Origin: Sphingomonadales bacterium
Lineage (GTDB): Bacteria; Bacteroidota; Bacteroidia; UBA7662
Reading direction: 5' to 3'
NCBI GenBank assembly: GCA_016872225.1
Contig: VHAW01000012.1
Location: 1 to 22,787 of the forward strand
DNA: 22,787 bases
In this document: in pieces, positions 15,695 to 22,787 of the stretch
How the letters are laid out: each line of letters opens with the position of its first letter
Position numbering within the stretch: the stretch's first letter is position 1
Program-made: the position numbers and the translations under genes
Notes under the pieces: model-generated
What the model saw: only the letters and a program-made list of their open reading frames with translations
Databases searched by the model: none
What the model was told of the DNA's origin: nothing

Positions 15695-17127
15695 GAAATA
15701 TCTTTTTGGCGAATAGCATCACAGAGCCGATCCGCAATTTCGAACATGAGCGCATCTTCGAATGCGCCACCCATTATTTGCAGGGCCAAAGGCATTCCAT
15801 ACCCATCAGATCCCAACGGAATGGAAAGGGCTGGTAAACCCACAAGGTTGGCCAAAACGGTAAATTGATCTTCTAAATACATAGCCAAAGGATCCCTGCT
15901 TTTGGTATCAAGAGCAAAAGCAGGCCCAACGGTAGTGGGCATCGCAAAAACATCGCAATTAGCCATAACATGTTCAAATCGTTCCCTTAGAAGGCGACGA
16001 ACCTTCTGCGCCTTGGCATAATAAGCATCGTAATACCCTTCGCTTAATACAAAAGTCCCTAACATAATTCTTCTCTGAACTTCAGAGCCGAACCCACGGC
16101 TTCGGGAAAGTTTGAGGGTACTTTCCAAGGAATCCGCTTCGGCATCACGCGTTCCGTAATGCAAACCGGAATATCGGCTCAGGTTCGAAGAAGCCTCTGC
16201 GGTCGCCAAGATATAATACACCGGTATGGCATAATCTATTTCCTCAATCTCAAAAGGCACGAGGGTATGCCCTTCGGCCACACATTGTTGAAGAAAACCC
16301 TTCAACAAATTTTTCAATTGAGGATCAAGTGAAGGATTTTCCATCCATATAGGAGCGTATCCTATTTTGTAGGTTTTACCTTTCCCCATCAATGCCAAAT
16401 TCTCTCCTTGAGGGGCCGTGCAGGTTGAATCCATATCGTCTTTTCCGGCAATGCACGTGGTGAGCAAAGCGACATCTTCGACCGAATGCCCGAAAACACC
16501 AACCTGATCAAAGGATGAAGCAAATGCAATGATCCCATGCCTGGAGACACGACCGTAGGTTGGTTTCACTCCAACAAGCCCACAATAAGCGGCAGGTTGC
16601 CGAACAGAGCCTCCTGTATCCGTACCCAAACTCAAATGACAAGCGCCCATCGCGACAGCCGCAGCAGAACCACCCGATGAACCACCAGGCACCCTTGTTG
16701 AATTCAATGGATTAAGCACTGGCCCAAAAGCCGAATTCTCGTTCGAGGAGCCCATAGCAAATTCATCGCAATTTAAACGACCAAGAATGACTGCACCATG
16801 TTCCAAAAGCCTCTCAACCACTGTCGCGGAATACAAGGACTCAAAGCCTTCCAAAATTCTCGAAGCCGCTGAAACCTTATGCCCTTTGTAACAAATATTA
16901 TCTTTAATCCCCACGACAACTCCAGTAAGCATCCTGAATGCACCCGACTTAACTTCTTGGTCCAAAACCTCCGCCCTCTCCAAAGCCTCATCGGCATACA
17001 ATTCCATAAAAGCATTCAAGTGACCTTGGGAATGTGCCTGCGCTAAACAACGCGAGACTTCGTCCTTGATCGTGGTAAATCCCCGACTCAGGCGATCATG
17101 GTAGGTGGAAATTCCTTCAAAAACCAA
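15691..17127 (-). CDS. gatA: Asp-tRNA(Asn)/Glu-tRNA(Gln) amidotransferase subunit A
   Basis: 478 aa. It is the amidase subunit of GatCAB, which releases ammonia from glutamine and turns Glu-tRNA(Gln) into Gln-tRNA(Gln). The Ser-cisSer-Lys triad is visible: K75 in VVGIKDN, S150 in RVPGGSSGGSAAAVA, S174 in GTDTGGSVRQPA. The following YCGLVGVKPTYGRVSRHG is a GatA hallmark. The start is TTG at 17125-17127; an in-frame TAA 12 bases upstream excludes an earlier one, and no ATG lies nearby in frame. gatB and gatC are not in the window. The gene follows tatA by 19 bases and overlaps mltD by 4. Confidence 0.95.
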   Translation of the reverse strand: MVFEGISTYHDRLSRGFTTIKDEVSRCLAQAHSQGHLNAFMELYADEALERAEVLDQEVKSGAFRMLTGVVVGIKDNICYKGHKVSAASRILEGFESLYSATVVERLLEHGAVILGRLNCDEFAMGSSNENSAFGPVLNPLNSTRVPGGSSGGSAAAVAMGACHLSLGTDTGGSVRQPAAYCGLVGVKPTYGRVSRHGIIAFASSFDQVGVFGHSVEDVALLTTCIAGKDDMDSTCTAPQGENLALMGKGKTYKIGYAPIWMENPSLDPQLKNLLKGFLQQCVAEGHTLVPFEIEEIDYAIPVYYILATAEASSNLSRYSGLHYGTRDAEADSLESTLKLSRSRGFGSEVQRRIMLGTFVLSEGYYDAYYAKAQKVRRLLRERFEHVMANCDVFAMPTTVGPAFALDTKSRDPLAMYLEDQFTVLANLVGLPALSIPLGSDGYGMPLALQIMGGAFEDALMFEIADRLCDAIRQKDIS

Positions 17128-17146
17128 ACCTGAAAATTATGCGGTT

Positions 17147-17368
17147 TCAGGAACGGTTTTCGGAACCTTCATCGGCATCCTTTTCGATCTCCTTTTTGAT
17201 CCCGGATGAGGCATCTTTGAATTCACGTATGCCCTTACCCAGCCCTTTGGCTAATTCGGGAATACGTTTGGCGCCAAATAATAGCAAAACCACGGCAAAA
17301 ATCAAGATTATTTCCATTGTGGATAAATTGCCGAAAACTAAGAAAAGCAAAGTATCAGATTTAAACAT
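17147..17368 (-). CDS. tatA: Sec-independent protein translocase subunit TatA
   Basis: 73 aa from ATG 17368. The frame is open 21 bases farther to another ATG, but that would sit within the promoter box and the family N-terminus is short. One membrane helix (about 16-33, MEIILIFAVVLLLFGAKR) is followed by a hinge and the amphipathic helix KRIPELAKGLGKGIREFKDA, then a charged tail. TatA multimers form the pore that exports folded proteins bearing twin-arginine signals. The FGAKRIPELA sequence is diagnostic of TatA/TatE. It is the first gene of the gatA-mltD-DUF4837-purD series; tatC is not in the window. Confidence 0.93.
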   Translation of the reverse strand: MFKSDTLLFLVFGNLSTMEIILIFAVVLLLFGAKRIPELAKGLGKGIREFKDASSGIKKEIEKDADEGSENRS

Positions 17369-17386
17369 GGCTAAATGGTTAATTCG

Positions 17387-17394
17387 CAAATATA
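17387..17394 (-). promoter_or_regulatory. Candidate -7 box for the tatA-gatA-mltD-DUF4837-purD operon
   Basis: On the minus strand this reads TATATTTG, an exact match to TAnnTTTG, 18 bases before the tatA ATG. It lies in the 76-base gap between the end of the large outer-membrane protein gene and tatA. No good TTTG is seen at the -33 position. Confidence 0.45.
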
Positions 17395-17444
17395 ACCCTC
17401 AGGTCGGGGATTTGGGACACCATAACCGCAGGACTTGCGGACCT

Positions 17445-20400
17445 TTAGAAATCCAACCCCAGACTAATGACCCAGGCGGGTGGTAAAGCCTTTCCATTCT
17501 CCCAAGGCCATGCTCGATCTACCCGAAGAGAATAGCCCAATACATTGGCTCGTAATCCTAAACCATAGGACCAGAGAATCGGTGAATGGCCTTGAACCAA
17601 ATCTACCCTGACCGGGCCATGGGTAATTTGTGTTGGAAAGAGTGTGCTATCGTTTTTCATGAATTGTCCCCGATTCCAAACCGTTGCAGCATCAGCAAAT
17701 CCATAAACACGCAAACTTCTCCAAAAATCCGATCCCACCGGAATAGCGGACCTTAAAGCTGAAAATGCCAGGCGCAATTCAGAACCCACTGAGAGAAAAG
17801 CGGATCCATTCCGGGTATTGATGGGTAGACCTTTCACCGGGGCCGCCAAAGCGTACATCAAAACCTTATCCCTAGAGGGACGGGGCATATCCCCATTGAA
17901 ACGAGGCGACAACCACTGCTCCACACCTCCTGCCATGTACGATGCCCTTGTAGGGCCGTACGAATATTGAAAGCTCAAACGGTTCGCCCAAACCAGTCCC
18001 GAAATTAATCCTGTATAGGATCTCGCATCCATTCCTCCTAGACTAGAGGACCCGGTGCGTCCCCCTGAAAAAAGATAATTTTCATGGAATACCTTCAGAA
18101 GAAACCCGTCGCTGGTCCACCCCATTGCTTGCTTGCTTTGGTCACACATGGCTTCAAAGCGAATGCCCGTGCATTGTTCGGTAATATCGATATTGCCTTT
18201 GGGAAAATCAGGATTTAATGGCCCCCTGTCCACAGAAGCCATATGTCCCATGATTACTGAAAAACCTATAGAACGACTTATCGGATAGGTCGTCGAAGCA
18301 TACAATTCGAGCATACTCTGAACAGGCCCCGTCGGAGCCCTCCCGAATCCCGGGTTGTTGTACGGCTGATCCACGGGCAGCATCGAATAGACTCCCATTA
18401 ACCTCCAATCGATCAAGCTTTTAAGATTCTCGTAAAGCAAATAGGTCTGGAAATTGGTGAGGGATTGTAGCAACAAAGCCCCTGCAGACAAGATTCGATC
18501 TTCGGGCACATCCGAAAGACTTAGACGCATAACGGCACCAGGCTGAGCATGCAGCATATGCAATGGGCTAGCAGACAACAATGGCATTCGGCCCATTAAT
18601 ATATTGTTACCCGCCTGCATACTGACATTGTCCAAGGCAGACGACCGAACGTAAGACCCCCGACGAGAAGAAATTTTTCCGGATTGCGGTCTGGACGCAA
18701 ATAACTTCTTAATGGACAAACCCAAAGAGGTATTGCCTTCTGCATCTTGGGAAGGCCCAAAGGATGTAACCGTAGTCCCAACCTGAATCGGGGGTGAACT
18801 TGCCTCTGAGGTCCACAAATTCATCAGGCCAAGGTTTGCTGGCAATAGTGACCCTGTCATTCCAGGGTTTAAGCTTTTGGAACGCAATTCCCATCCTTGT
18901 CTTTGATCATCCTTTCGCCACGAACTTATGGGAATAGTCTCTGGATTTAAACCCACGATTCGAACCGAATCGAATCTGTCACGGTATCCAAGGGTAGCTT
19001 TTGTGGTTAAAACCTCATTGCCCACGATGAGTTGATTACTGAGAATCCCAGCCTCATGCCACGCAAGGTTAAGCGCGACAGGAGGTAGAGCTTCCGGTAT
19101 ATGGGCCGTATCATCCCATCGACCCATGAAACGGATCCGATACCCGCTACGGTCGGATAGCCATAACAATTTTCCGCCTTGAAGGGGTAGAGGCGAAGCA
19201 ATAACTTCAGAATCCGATTCGAACAATCGGATTGGCTTCGATATAGGATTCAAATCCAACCTGGAAATACCGTGTATTTGCCTAATGCTTGGACTGGGAC
19301 CGCGCAATACATGGAATGAATCCATAGGGACTGTATATGCGTAAACAACGGACTGTGATCCTGGAGCAAAGCGGATATCCATTTTCTCCAAACTATCCAT
19401 CAGCAAAAGACGCCACTTTTTGTTACTTAGACTGCATGCGAGTAATCTGGAATGATTCCCTCTGAGGCCAGCAACAACCAAAGTTCTACCGTCTTGTGAC
19501 CAATCCAACGACTGAACCCAGTCCAATTCTTTCATAACCTGTAGCTCAGCAATCCAACGACCGTCAGGTTGTTTTTGAACATCCGTAAGAAAGAGCTCTT
19601 GGCCGAAATCCCCAATCACGACCAGCCGTTGTCCTCCGGGATGCCATGCCAATACAGGAAAAGAAGAAGCGCCCACAGCCCGAACAAAAGAGCTTCGATA
19701 AACCTCCGTTAGTTTTTTGGAGCCCCTCTCGTAGACATAAACCCTGTATCGACCTCTTTGATAAGCCACGAAGGCAATATTCTTGCCCTTGGAGTCAAGA
19801 CGAATCCTCCCTTTGGATACGCCACGCAGCTCTGAAATTTCCAATGCATCCCGAACCAAAGCAGACTCTACAGAATCGCGTGCAGTTTCTGTTTGATATT
19901 CTGCCAGAATTCCAGCAACAAAGGCTCCATACGTTTCTTTATTCAAACTACGAAAAGCGGATTGGACCTGTCGCTGGGACCTTGCCGCCAGGAGCAATTG
20001 TGTCGCACTTCCACTGCCGTTGATGCGGATGTAACGATGCCAAAACAAGACCCCGGCAAGTTCCGGCCTCTGACGGACCAGCTCCCCGTATCTAGGTTTA
20101 GTTCGCCCTCTTAGCCATTCGCGCAATTCCTGGTCCATCGAAGCTGTCCAGCCGGAACCCCAATACCGAGCAAGGCCTTCGGTGAACCAAGAGGGCAGGA
20201 CCAATAAAGCCCGATTCTGAATGCGCTCAAATGAATTGCCGCCATAGACGATTTCAGCGATAAGAATTCGAACGATGCCTTCACGTATTTGGGCAACCAT
20301 GGAGGCCGAAAACTGATCAGCGCAGACTGGTACTTTGTTCCCTGGTGCAGGGAAATTCCAACCGGTATTGTAATATAATTTTTCTCTGTTCAAGTTGCTC

Positions 20401-20765
20401 TCCTGCCACTCAAGGTGACTTCGGTAGATCAACAACTGGTAGGGTTGTTCTGGGCGTACATTGAATTGCTGTTCTAAATTGGAACTCATAGAAGGCAACA
20501 CTTTATGAACCCAATCGGCTGTATGCTCTAAGCCAACTGGATAATAGATTCGGTGCGGCCCGGATTCCAGAAATTGCCAATTGGGCACAACCTTTTGGCG
20601 TTGATTCGACCCAAATGGAGTCATTTGTATCTGCAATTGCGCATGGGCTTGGAAGACACCGCTCGGAAGAAAAACCCATATTACCCACCAAGGGCGAATG
20701 AAAACACCGGGAATCCGAAACGTTAAACTTCCGATCCAAAGACTTTTCTTTCGACTTAGGTTCAT
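17445..20765 (-). CDS. Large outer-membrane protein: degenerate peptidase-like domain, TolB-like propeller and C-terminal barrel
   Basis: 1106 aa from ATG 20765. An open frame continues to 21035 but overlaps the divergent hydrolase gene and lacks a signal sequence. A long signal peptide ends near AHA-Q (42/43). Residues about 60-290 resemble gluzincin (peptidase-MA-like) domains: WQFLESGPHRIYY, a central helix, then LPSWFTEGLARYWGSGW (190-206). The zinc motif HExxH is replaced by REGIVR (161-166), so proteolysis is unlikely. Residues about 310-700 contain repeated TolB/WD40-like propeller blades (LAWHPGGQRLVVIG, LDWSQDGRTLVVAG, LLWLSDRSG). The last 300 residues have alternating strands and end in LGLDF with a terminal Phe, typical of outer-membrane barrels. 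I know similar large proteins from Bacteroidota but no defined role. Confidence 0.78.
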   Translation of the reverse strand: MNLSRKKSLWIGSLTFRIPGVFIRPWWVIWVFLPSGVFQAHAQLQIQMTPFGSNQRQKVVPNWQFLESGPHRIYYPVGLEHTADWVHKVLPSMSSNLEQQFNVRPEQPYQLLIYRSHLEWQESNLNREKLYYNTGWNFPAPGNKVPVCADQFSASMVAQIREGIVRILIAEIVYGGNSFERIQNRALLVLPSWFTEGLARYWGSGWTASMDQELREWLRGRTKPRYGELVRQRPELAGVLFWHRYIRINGSGSATQLLLAARSQRQVQSAFRSLNKETYGAFVAGILAEYQTETARDSVESALVRDALEISELRGVSKGRIRLDSKGKNIAFVAYQRGRYRVYVYERGSKKLTEVYRSSFVRAVGASSFPVLAWHPGGQRLVVIGDFGQELFLTDVQKQPDGRWIAELQVMKELDWVQSLDWSQDGRTLVVAGLRGNHSRLLACSLSNKKWRLLLMDSLEKMDIRFAPGSQSVVYAYTVPMDSFHVLRGPSPSIRQIHGISRLDLNPISKPIRLFESDSEVIASPLPLQGGKLLWLSDRSGYRIRFMGRWDDTAHIPEALPPVALNLAWHEAGILSNQLIVGNEVLTTKATLGYRDRFDSVRIVGLNPETIPISSWRKDDQRQGWELRSKSLNPGMTGSLLPANLGLMNLWTSEASSPPIQVGTTVTSFGPSQDAEGNTSLGLSIKKLFASRPQSGKISSRRGSYVRSSALDNVSMQAGNNILMGRMPLLSASPLHMLHAQPGAVMRLSLSDVPEDRILSAGALLLQSLTNFQTYLLYENLKSLIDWRLMGVYSMLPVDQPYNNPGFGRAPTGPVQSMLELYASTTYPISRSIGFSVIMGHMASVDRGPLNPDFPKGNIDITEQCTGIRFEAMCDQSKQAMGWTSDGFLLKVFHENYLFSGGRTGSSSLGGMDARSYTGLISGLVWANRLSFQYSYGPTRASYMAGGVEQWLSPRFNGDMPRPSRDKVLMYALAAPVKGLPINTRNGSAFLSVGSELRLAFSALRSAIPVGSDFWRSLRVYGFADAATVWNRGQFMKNDSTLFPTQITHGPVRVDLVQGHSPILWSYGLGLRANVLGYSLRVDRAWPWENGKALPPAWVISLGLDF

Positions 20766-20770
20766 ATTTA

Positions 20771-20778
20771 CAAAATTA
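20771..20778 (-). promoter_or_regulatory. Candidate -7 box for the large outer-membrane protein gene
   Basis: On the minus strand TAATTTTG exactly matches TAnnTTTG, 5 bases before the ATG at 20765. If used, the mRNA would have almost no leader. It lies in the 57-base divergent gap shared with the hydrolase gene; no equivalent box is seen facing the hydrolase. Confidence 0.33.
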
Positions 20779-20822
20779 CTTAAATTCGAGCCCCAATAAG
20801 GCAACCCCGTTGATTCTATCCC

Positions 20823-21461
20823 ATGATTACAACCTTCACTTTTAATCCCTTTCAAGAAAACACCTATCTTCTGTCCGCACCCAAAGGGGATACCATCTTG
20901 ATTGATCCGGGTTGCTATTCCCCCGCCGAAGAGAAAAACTTGTCCGATTACATGATAAACCAAGGTTTGAAGCCAGTGATGCTGCTTTTGACCCATGCCC
21001 ACCTGGACCATATCCTCGGAAATCATTGGGTACACAAAACATTCGGCCTAAGACCCCAAATGCATGCCTTGGATTTGCCCGATTTGCACCGTCTTGAAGC
21101 CTATGCCGCTATGTTCGGTGTACAAGTTAAGGCCTCTCCGGATCCGGAAAAATTTTTGGTCCATGGGGACAAAATCCAATGGGCTGGACCTGAAATTCAG
21201 GTTATGCAGGCGTCTGGGCATTCTCCCGGTAGTTTGTGCTTTTATATCAAGGAACTAAACAGCATTGTGTCAGGGGATGTGCTCTTTGAAGGAAGCGTTG
21301 GGCGAACAGATCTTCCCGGGGGTGATCATTCCACGCTGCTTCAGTCCATTCATCGGGTTTTGATGACCTTACCTGGAAACACAACGGTATATCCCGGACA
21401 TGGGCCAATCACAACCATTGAGCAGGAGCGTGAACACAATCCCTTCCTTCAAGAAAATTAA
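20823..21461 (+). CDS. Metallo-beta-lactamase-fold hydrolase (glyoxalase II-like)
   Basis: 212 aa, matching the short glyoxalase II-like YcbL/GloB2-type group. The two-metal site is complete: THAHLDH (57-63), H133 in SGHSPGS, D152 in SGDVLFEGSVGRTD, and H193 in YPGHGP. The FxxNPFQENTYLL opening is typical of the group. Such enzymes hydrolyse thioesters such as S-lactoylglutathione or related thiol adducts; the substrate here is not known, and many Bacteroidota lack glutathione. It is cytosolic, with no signal sequence. It is divergent from the large outer-membrane protein gene and convergent with porV, so it is probably a single-gene transcript. Confidence 0.92.
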   Translation: MITTFTFNPFQENTYLLSAPKGDTILIDPGCYSPAEEKNLSDYMINQGLKPVMLLLTHAHLDHILGNHWVHKTFGLRPQMHALDLPDLHRLEAYAAMFGVQVKASPDPEKFLVHGDKIQWAGPEIQVMQASGHSPGSLCFYIKELNSIVSGDVLFEGSVGRTDLPGGDHSTLLQSIHRVLMTLPGNTTVYPGHGPITTIEQEREHNPFLQEN

Positions 21462-21511
21462 TTAAAATCACAGTTCCTAACACCTCGTCCTTCAAAATTT
21501 TTCGAAAAAAT

Positions 21512-22780
21512 CTACTCAATGACGGGCATAGAGCCCTCGGCAGCGTTAGGTTTTCCCAAGGCTCCAAGGTCAAACATCAAAGAGAATCGTAAGGTATTCG
21601 CCAAAGGATTGGTCTGCAATTGACCGATTGGAAGCAGGTAGGAGAAATTTAAATTAAACACATTGTACTGCAAGCCCATTCCTGCCGTAAAATATTGCCT
21701 TCCGCCCTTGGTTGGATGCTCGTACATGTAGCCACCCCTTAAGGCGAAAACTTGATTATAAAGATATTCCACCCCGATCGAGGGATTGATCTCCCTCAAC
21801 TCTTCTTTGAAACCATCCGGGGCATCATTGAAGGAGCCCAGCATCCCTTCGATCACCGATTTCTGATTCGGGTCATCCCCCCTTTCAATCACAGGAACAC
21901 CGGCAAGAATAACAATTCGATTCAAACTGTCTCGTTTATAGACCGGATTGGTCGGCACCAATAATTTGTTAAGATCCAAAGAAAACGAAACTTTGTTATA
22001 GCGATCAATTACCGTGGTGATGGTGGTACCTAACCTTAAATTAGCAGGTATAAAACTGGTCTGCCCGGATTCAGAATAGGCCATTTTATTCCCCATATTG
22101 CTGATGACAAGGCCCGCGGCAATATTCCCATCTTTGCCAAACATTCGACGAGAGCGGTTGTAGTAAAAAGAGAGGTCTCCCGCCACTGCGGTACCTGCTT
22201 TGAATTGATTATTCGGATCAAATCCTGCCGCAAGATTCGAGTAAACATAACGTAATCCGACACCTACGCTAAATTCATCGCTCAATTTACGAGAATAGGA
22301 ACCGTCGACAGCGAATTCATTGGGATTGAACGTCCCCAAAGAAGCGCCATTGATGTCCGTGAAATTGATATCCCCCAAAGAAAAGTACCGCATTGAAACA
22401 CCGACTGCTTGCAAATTATCAAGGCGGAAATAGCCACTGACATAAGCCAAGGAAACATCAGGGACGAGATTGCGTAACCATGGAGTATAATTCATGGCGA
22501 TTCCGCTATTATTTTCGACAAAACTGAGCTTAGCCGCATTCCAAAACATTGAATTTGCGTCCGGACTAATGGCGACCCCCACATCCCCCATAGCCCCAGA
22601 ACGCGCATCCGGCGAAATCATCAAAAATGGAACTGCCGTGGTGATGGTATTCAAGTTACCGCCTCCCAATGGACCTGGGGTAGTTGTTTGTCCATTTGCG
22701 CCCCACGCGCTTGATAGAATCAAACCAATAAAAGTTGCTGACTTGAAAGCAAGAATTCTGAATTTGGGACGCAATATCAT
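21512..22780 (-). CDS. porV: Type IX secretion outer-membrane protein PorV (LptO)
   Basis: 422 aa. The signal peptide ends near GANG-Q (residue 30/31). The mature start, ITTAVPFLMISPDARSGAMG, followed by DVGVAISPDANSMFWNAAKL, is the hallmark of PorV, an FadL-like 14-strand barrel. In the type IX system PorV takes cargo from the SprA (Sov) translocon and delivers it to the PorU sortase-like complex, which attaches it to the cell surface. Later strands (VGLRYVYSNLA, LRGGYMYEHP, FTAGMGLQYNVFNLNFSYLL) also fit. The ATG lies 7 bases from the window end; an upstream start cannot be excluded. porU, often the gene before porV, would be outside the window. Confidence 0.92.
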   Translation of the reverse strand: MILRPKFRILAFKSATFIGLILSSAWGANGQTTTPGPLGGGNLNTITTAVPFLMISPDARSGAMGDVGVAISPDANSMFWNAAKLSFVENNSGIAMNYTPWLRNLVPDVSLAYVSGYFRLDNLQAVGVSMRYFSLGDINFTDINGASLGTFNPNEFAVDGSYSRKLSDEFSVGVGLRYVYSNLAAGFDPNNQFKAGTAVAGDLSFYYNRSRRMFGKDGNIAAGLVISNMGNKMAYSESGQTSFIPANLRLGTTITTVIDRYNKVSFSLDLNKLLVPTNPVYKRDSLNRIVILAGVPVIERGDDPNQKSVIEGMLGSFNDAPDGFKEELREINPSIGVEYLYNQVFALRGGYMYEHPTKGGRQYFTAGMGLQYNVFNLNFSYLLPIGQLQTNPLANTLRFSLMFDLGALGKPNAAEGSMPVIE

Positions 22781-22787
22781 AGAATCG

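Noticed and set aside
20766..21035. 90-codon N-terminal extension of the large outer-membrane protein frame
   Set aside because: It lies wholly on or before the opposite-strand hydrolase gene, and the signal peptide begins only at the Met encoded at 20765.
21498..21509. Palindrome TTTTTCGAAAAA just before the porV stop
   Set aside because: It has no loop and only two G/C bases; it is within what AT-rich intergenic sequence gives by chance, so I do not call a terminator.
1..22787. Mobile elements, CRISPR arrays, phage genes, tRNA or rRNA genes
   Set aside because: I saw no transposase or integrase motifs, no regularly spaced repeats and no tRNA-like cloverleaf in any gap; gaps are too short for most of these.

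Overview
The window is a gene-dense chromosomal stretch from a member of the Bacteroidota. The evidence is a PorV-type type IX secretion outer-membrane protein at the right end, several families found mainly in that phylum (BT_3928-type DoxX protein, DUF1599, DUF4837, the large propeller/outer-membrane protein, the divergent ureohydrolase), and Bacteroidota-style -7 promoter boxes (TAnnTTTG) in place of clear Shine-Dalgarno sites. I cannot assign a genus. No rRNA, tRNA, CRISPR array, insertion sequence or phage gene is visible, and no gap between genes exceeds 300 bases, so this is mostly core genome.

Left part (1-5.9 kb): a peptide-type ABC permease cut by the window edge, a DoxX/MauE-like membrane protein and a duplicated-DUF1599 protein lie on the minus strand. 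Divergent from them are folP (dihydropteroate synthase) and cdaA (diadenylate cyclase). A minus-strand pair follows: recF and a TPR lipoprotein.

Middle (5.9-11.7 kb): pdhA, a membrane-anchored TPR protein and ribH run on the plus strand. A membrane-anchored HTH regulator (minus) then faces ribH and is divergent from a small lipoprotein gene. That lipoprotein gene is frameshifted by a perfect 16-bp tandem duplication; removing one copy restores a single 163-aa protein. Directly after it is an arginase-fold protein that has lost the recognisable metal ligands.

Right part (11.7-22.8 kb): a compact minus-strand array, tatA-gatA-mltD-DUF4837-purD, has starts and stops overlapping or a few bases apart and probably forms one operon behind an exact -7 box. 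Next is an 1106-aa outer-membrane protein with a degenerate peptidase-like domain, a TolB-like propeller and a predicted C-terminal barrel. Then come a divergent metallo-beta-lactamase-fold hydrolase and porV.

The genes cover folate and riboflavin synthesis, purine synthesis, c-di-AMP signalling, DNA repair, pyruvate oxidation, tRNA-Gln amidation, Tat export, peptidoglycan turnover and type IX secretion. The least explained part is 8.3-11.7 kb: a one-component transmembrane regulator, a shared 245-bp control region, a probably surface-exposed lipoprotein with a possibly reversible frameshift, and a pseudo-ureohydrolase.
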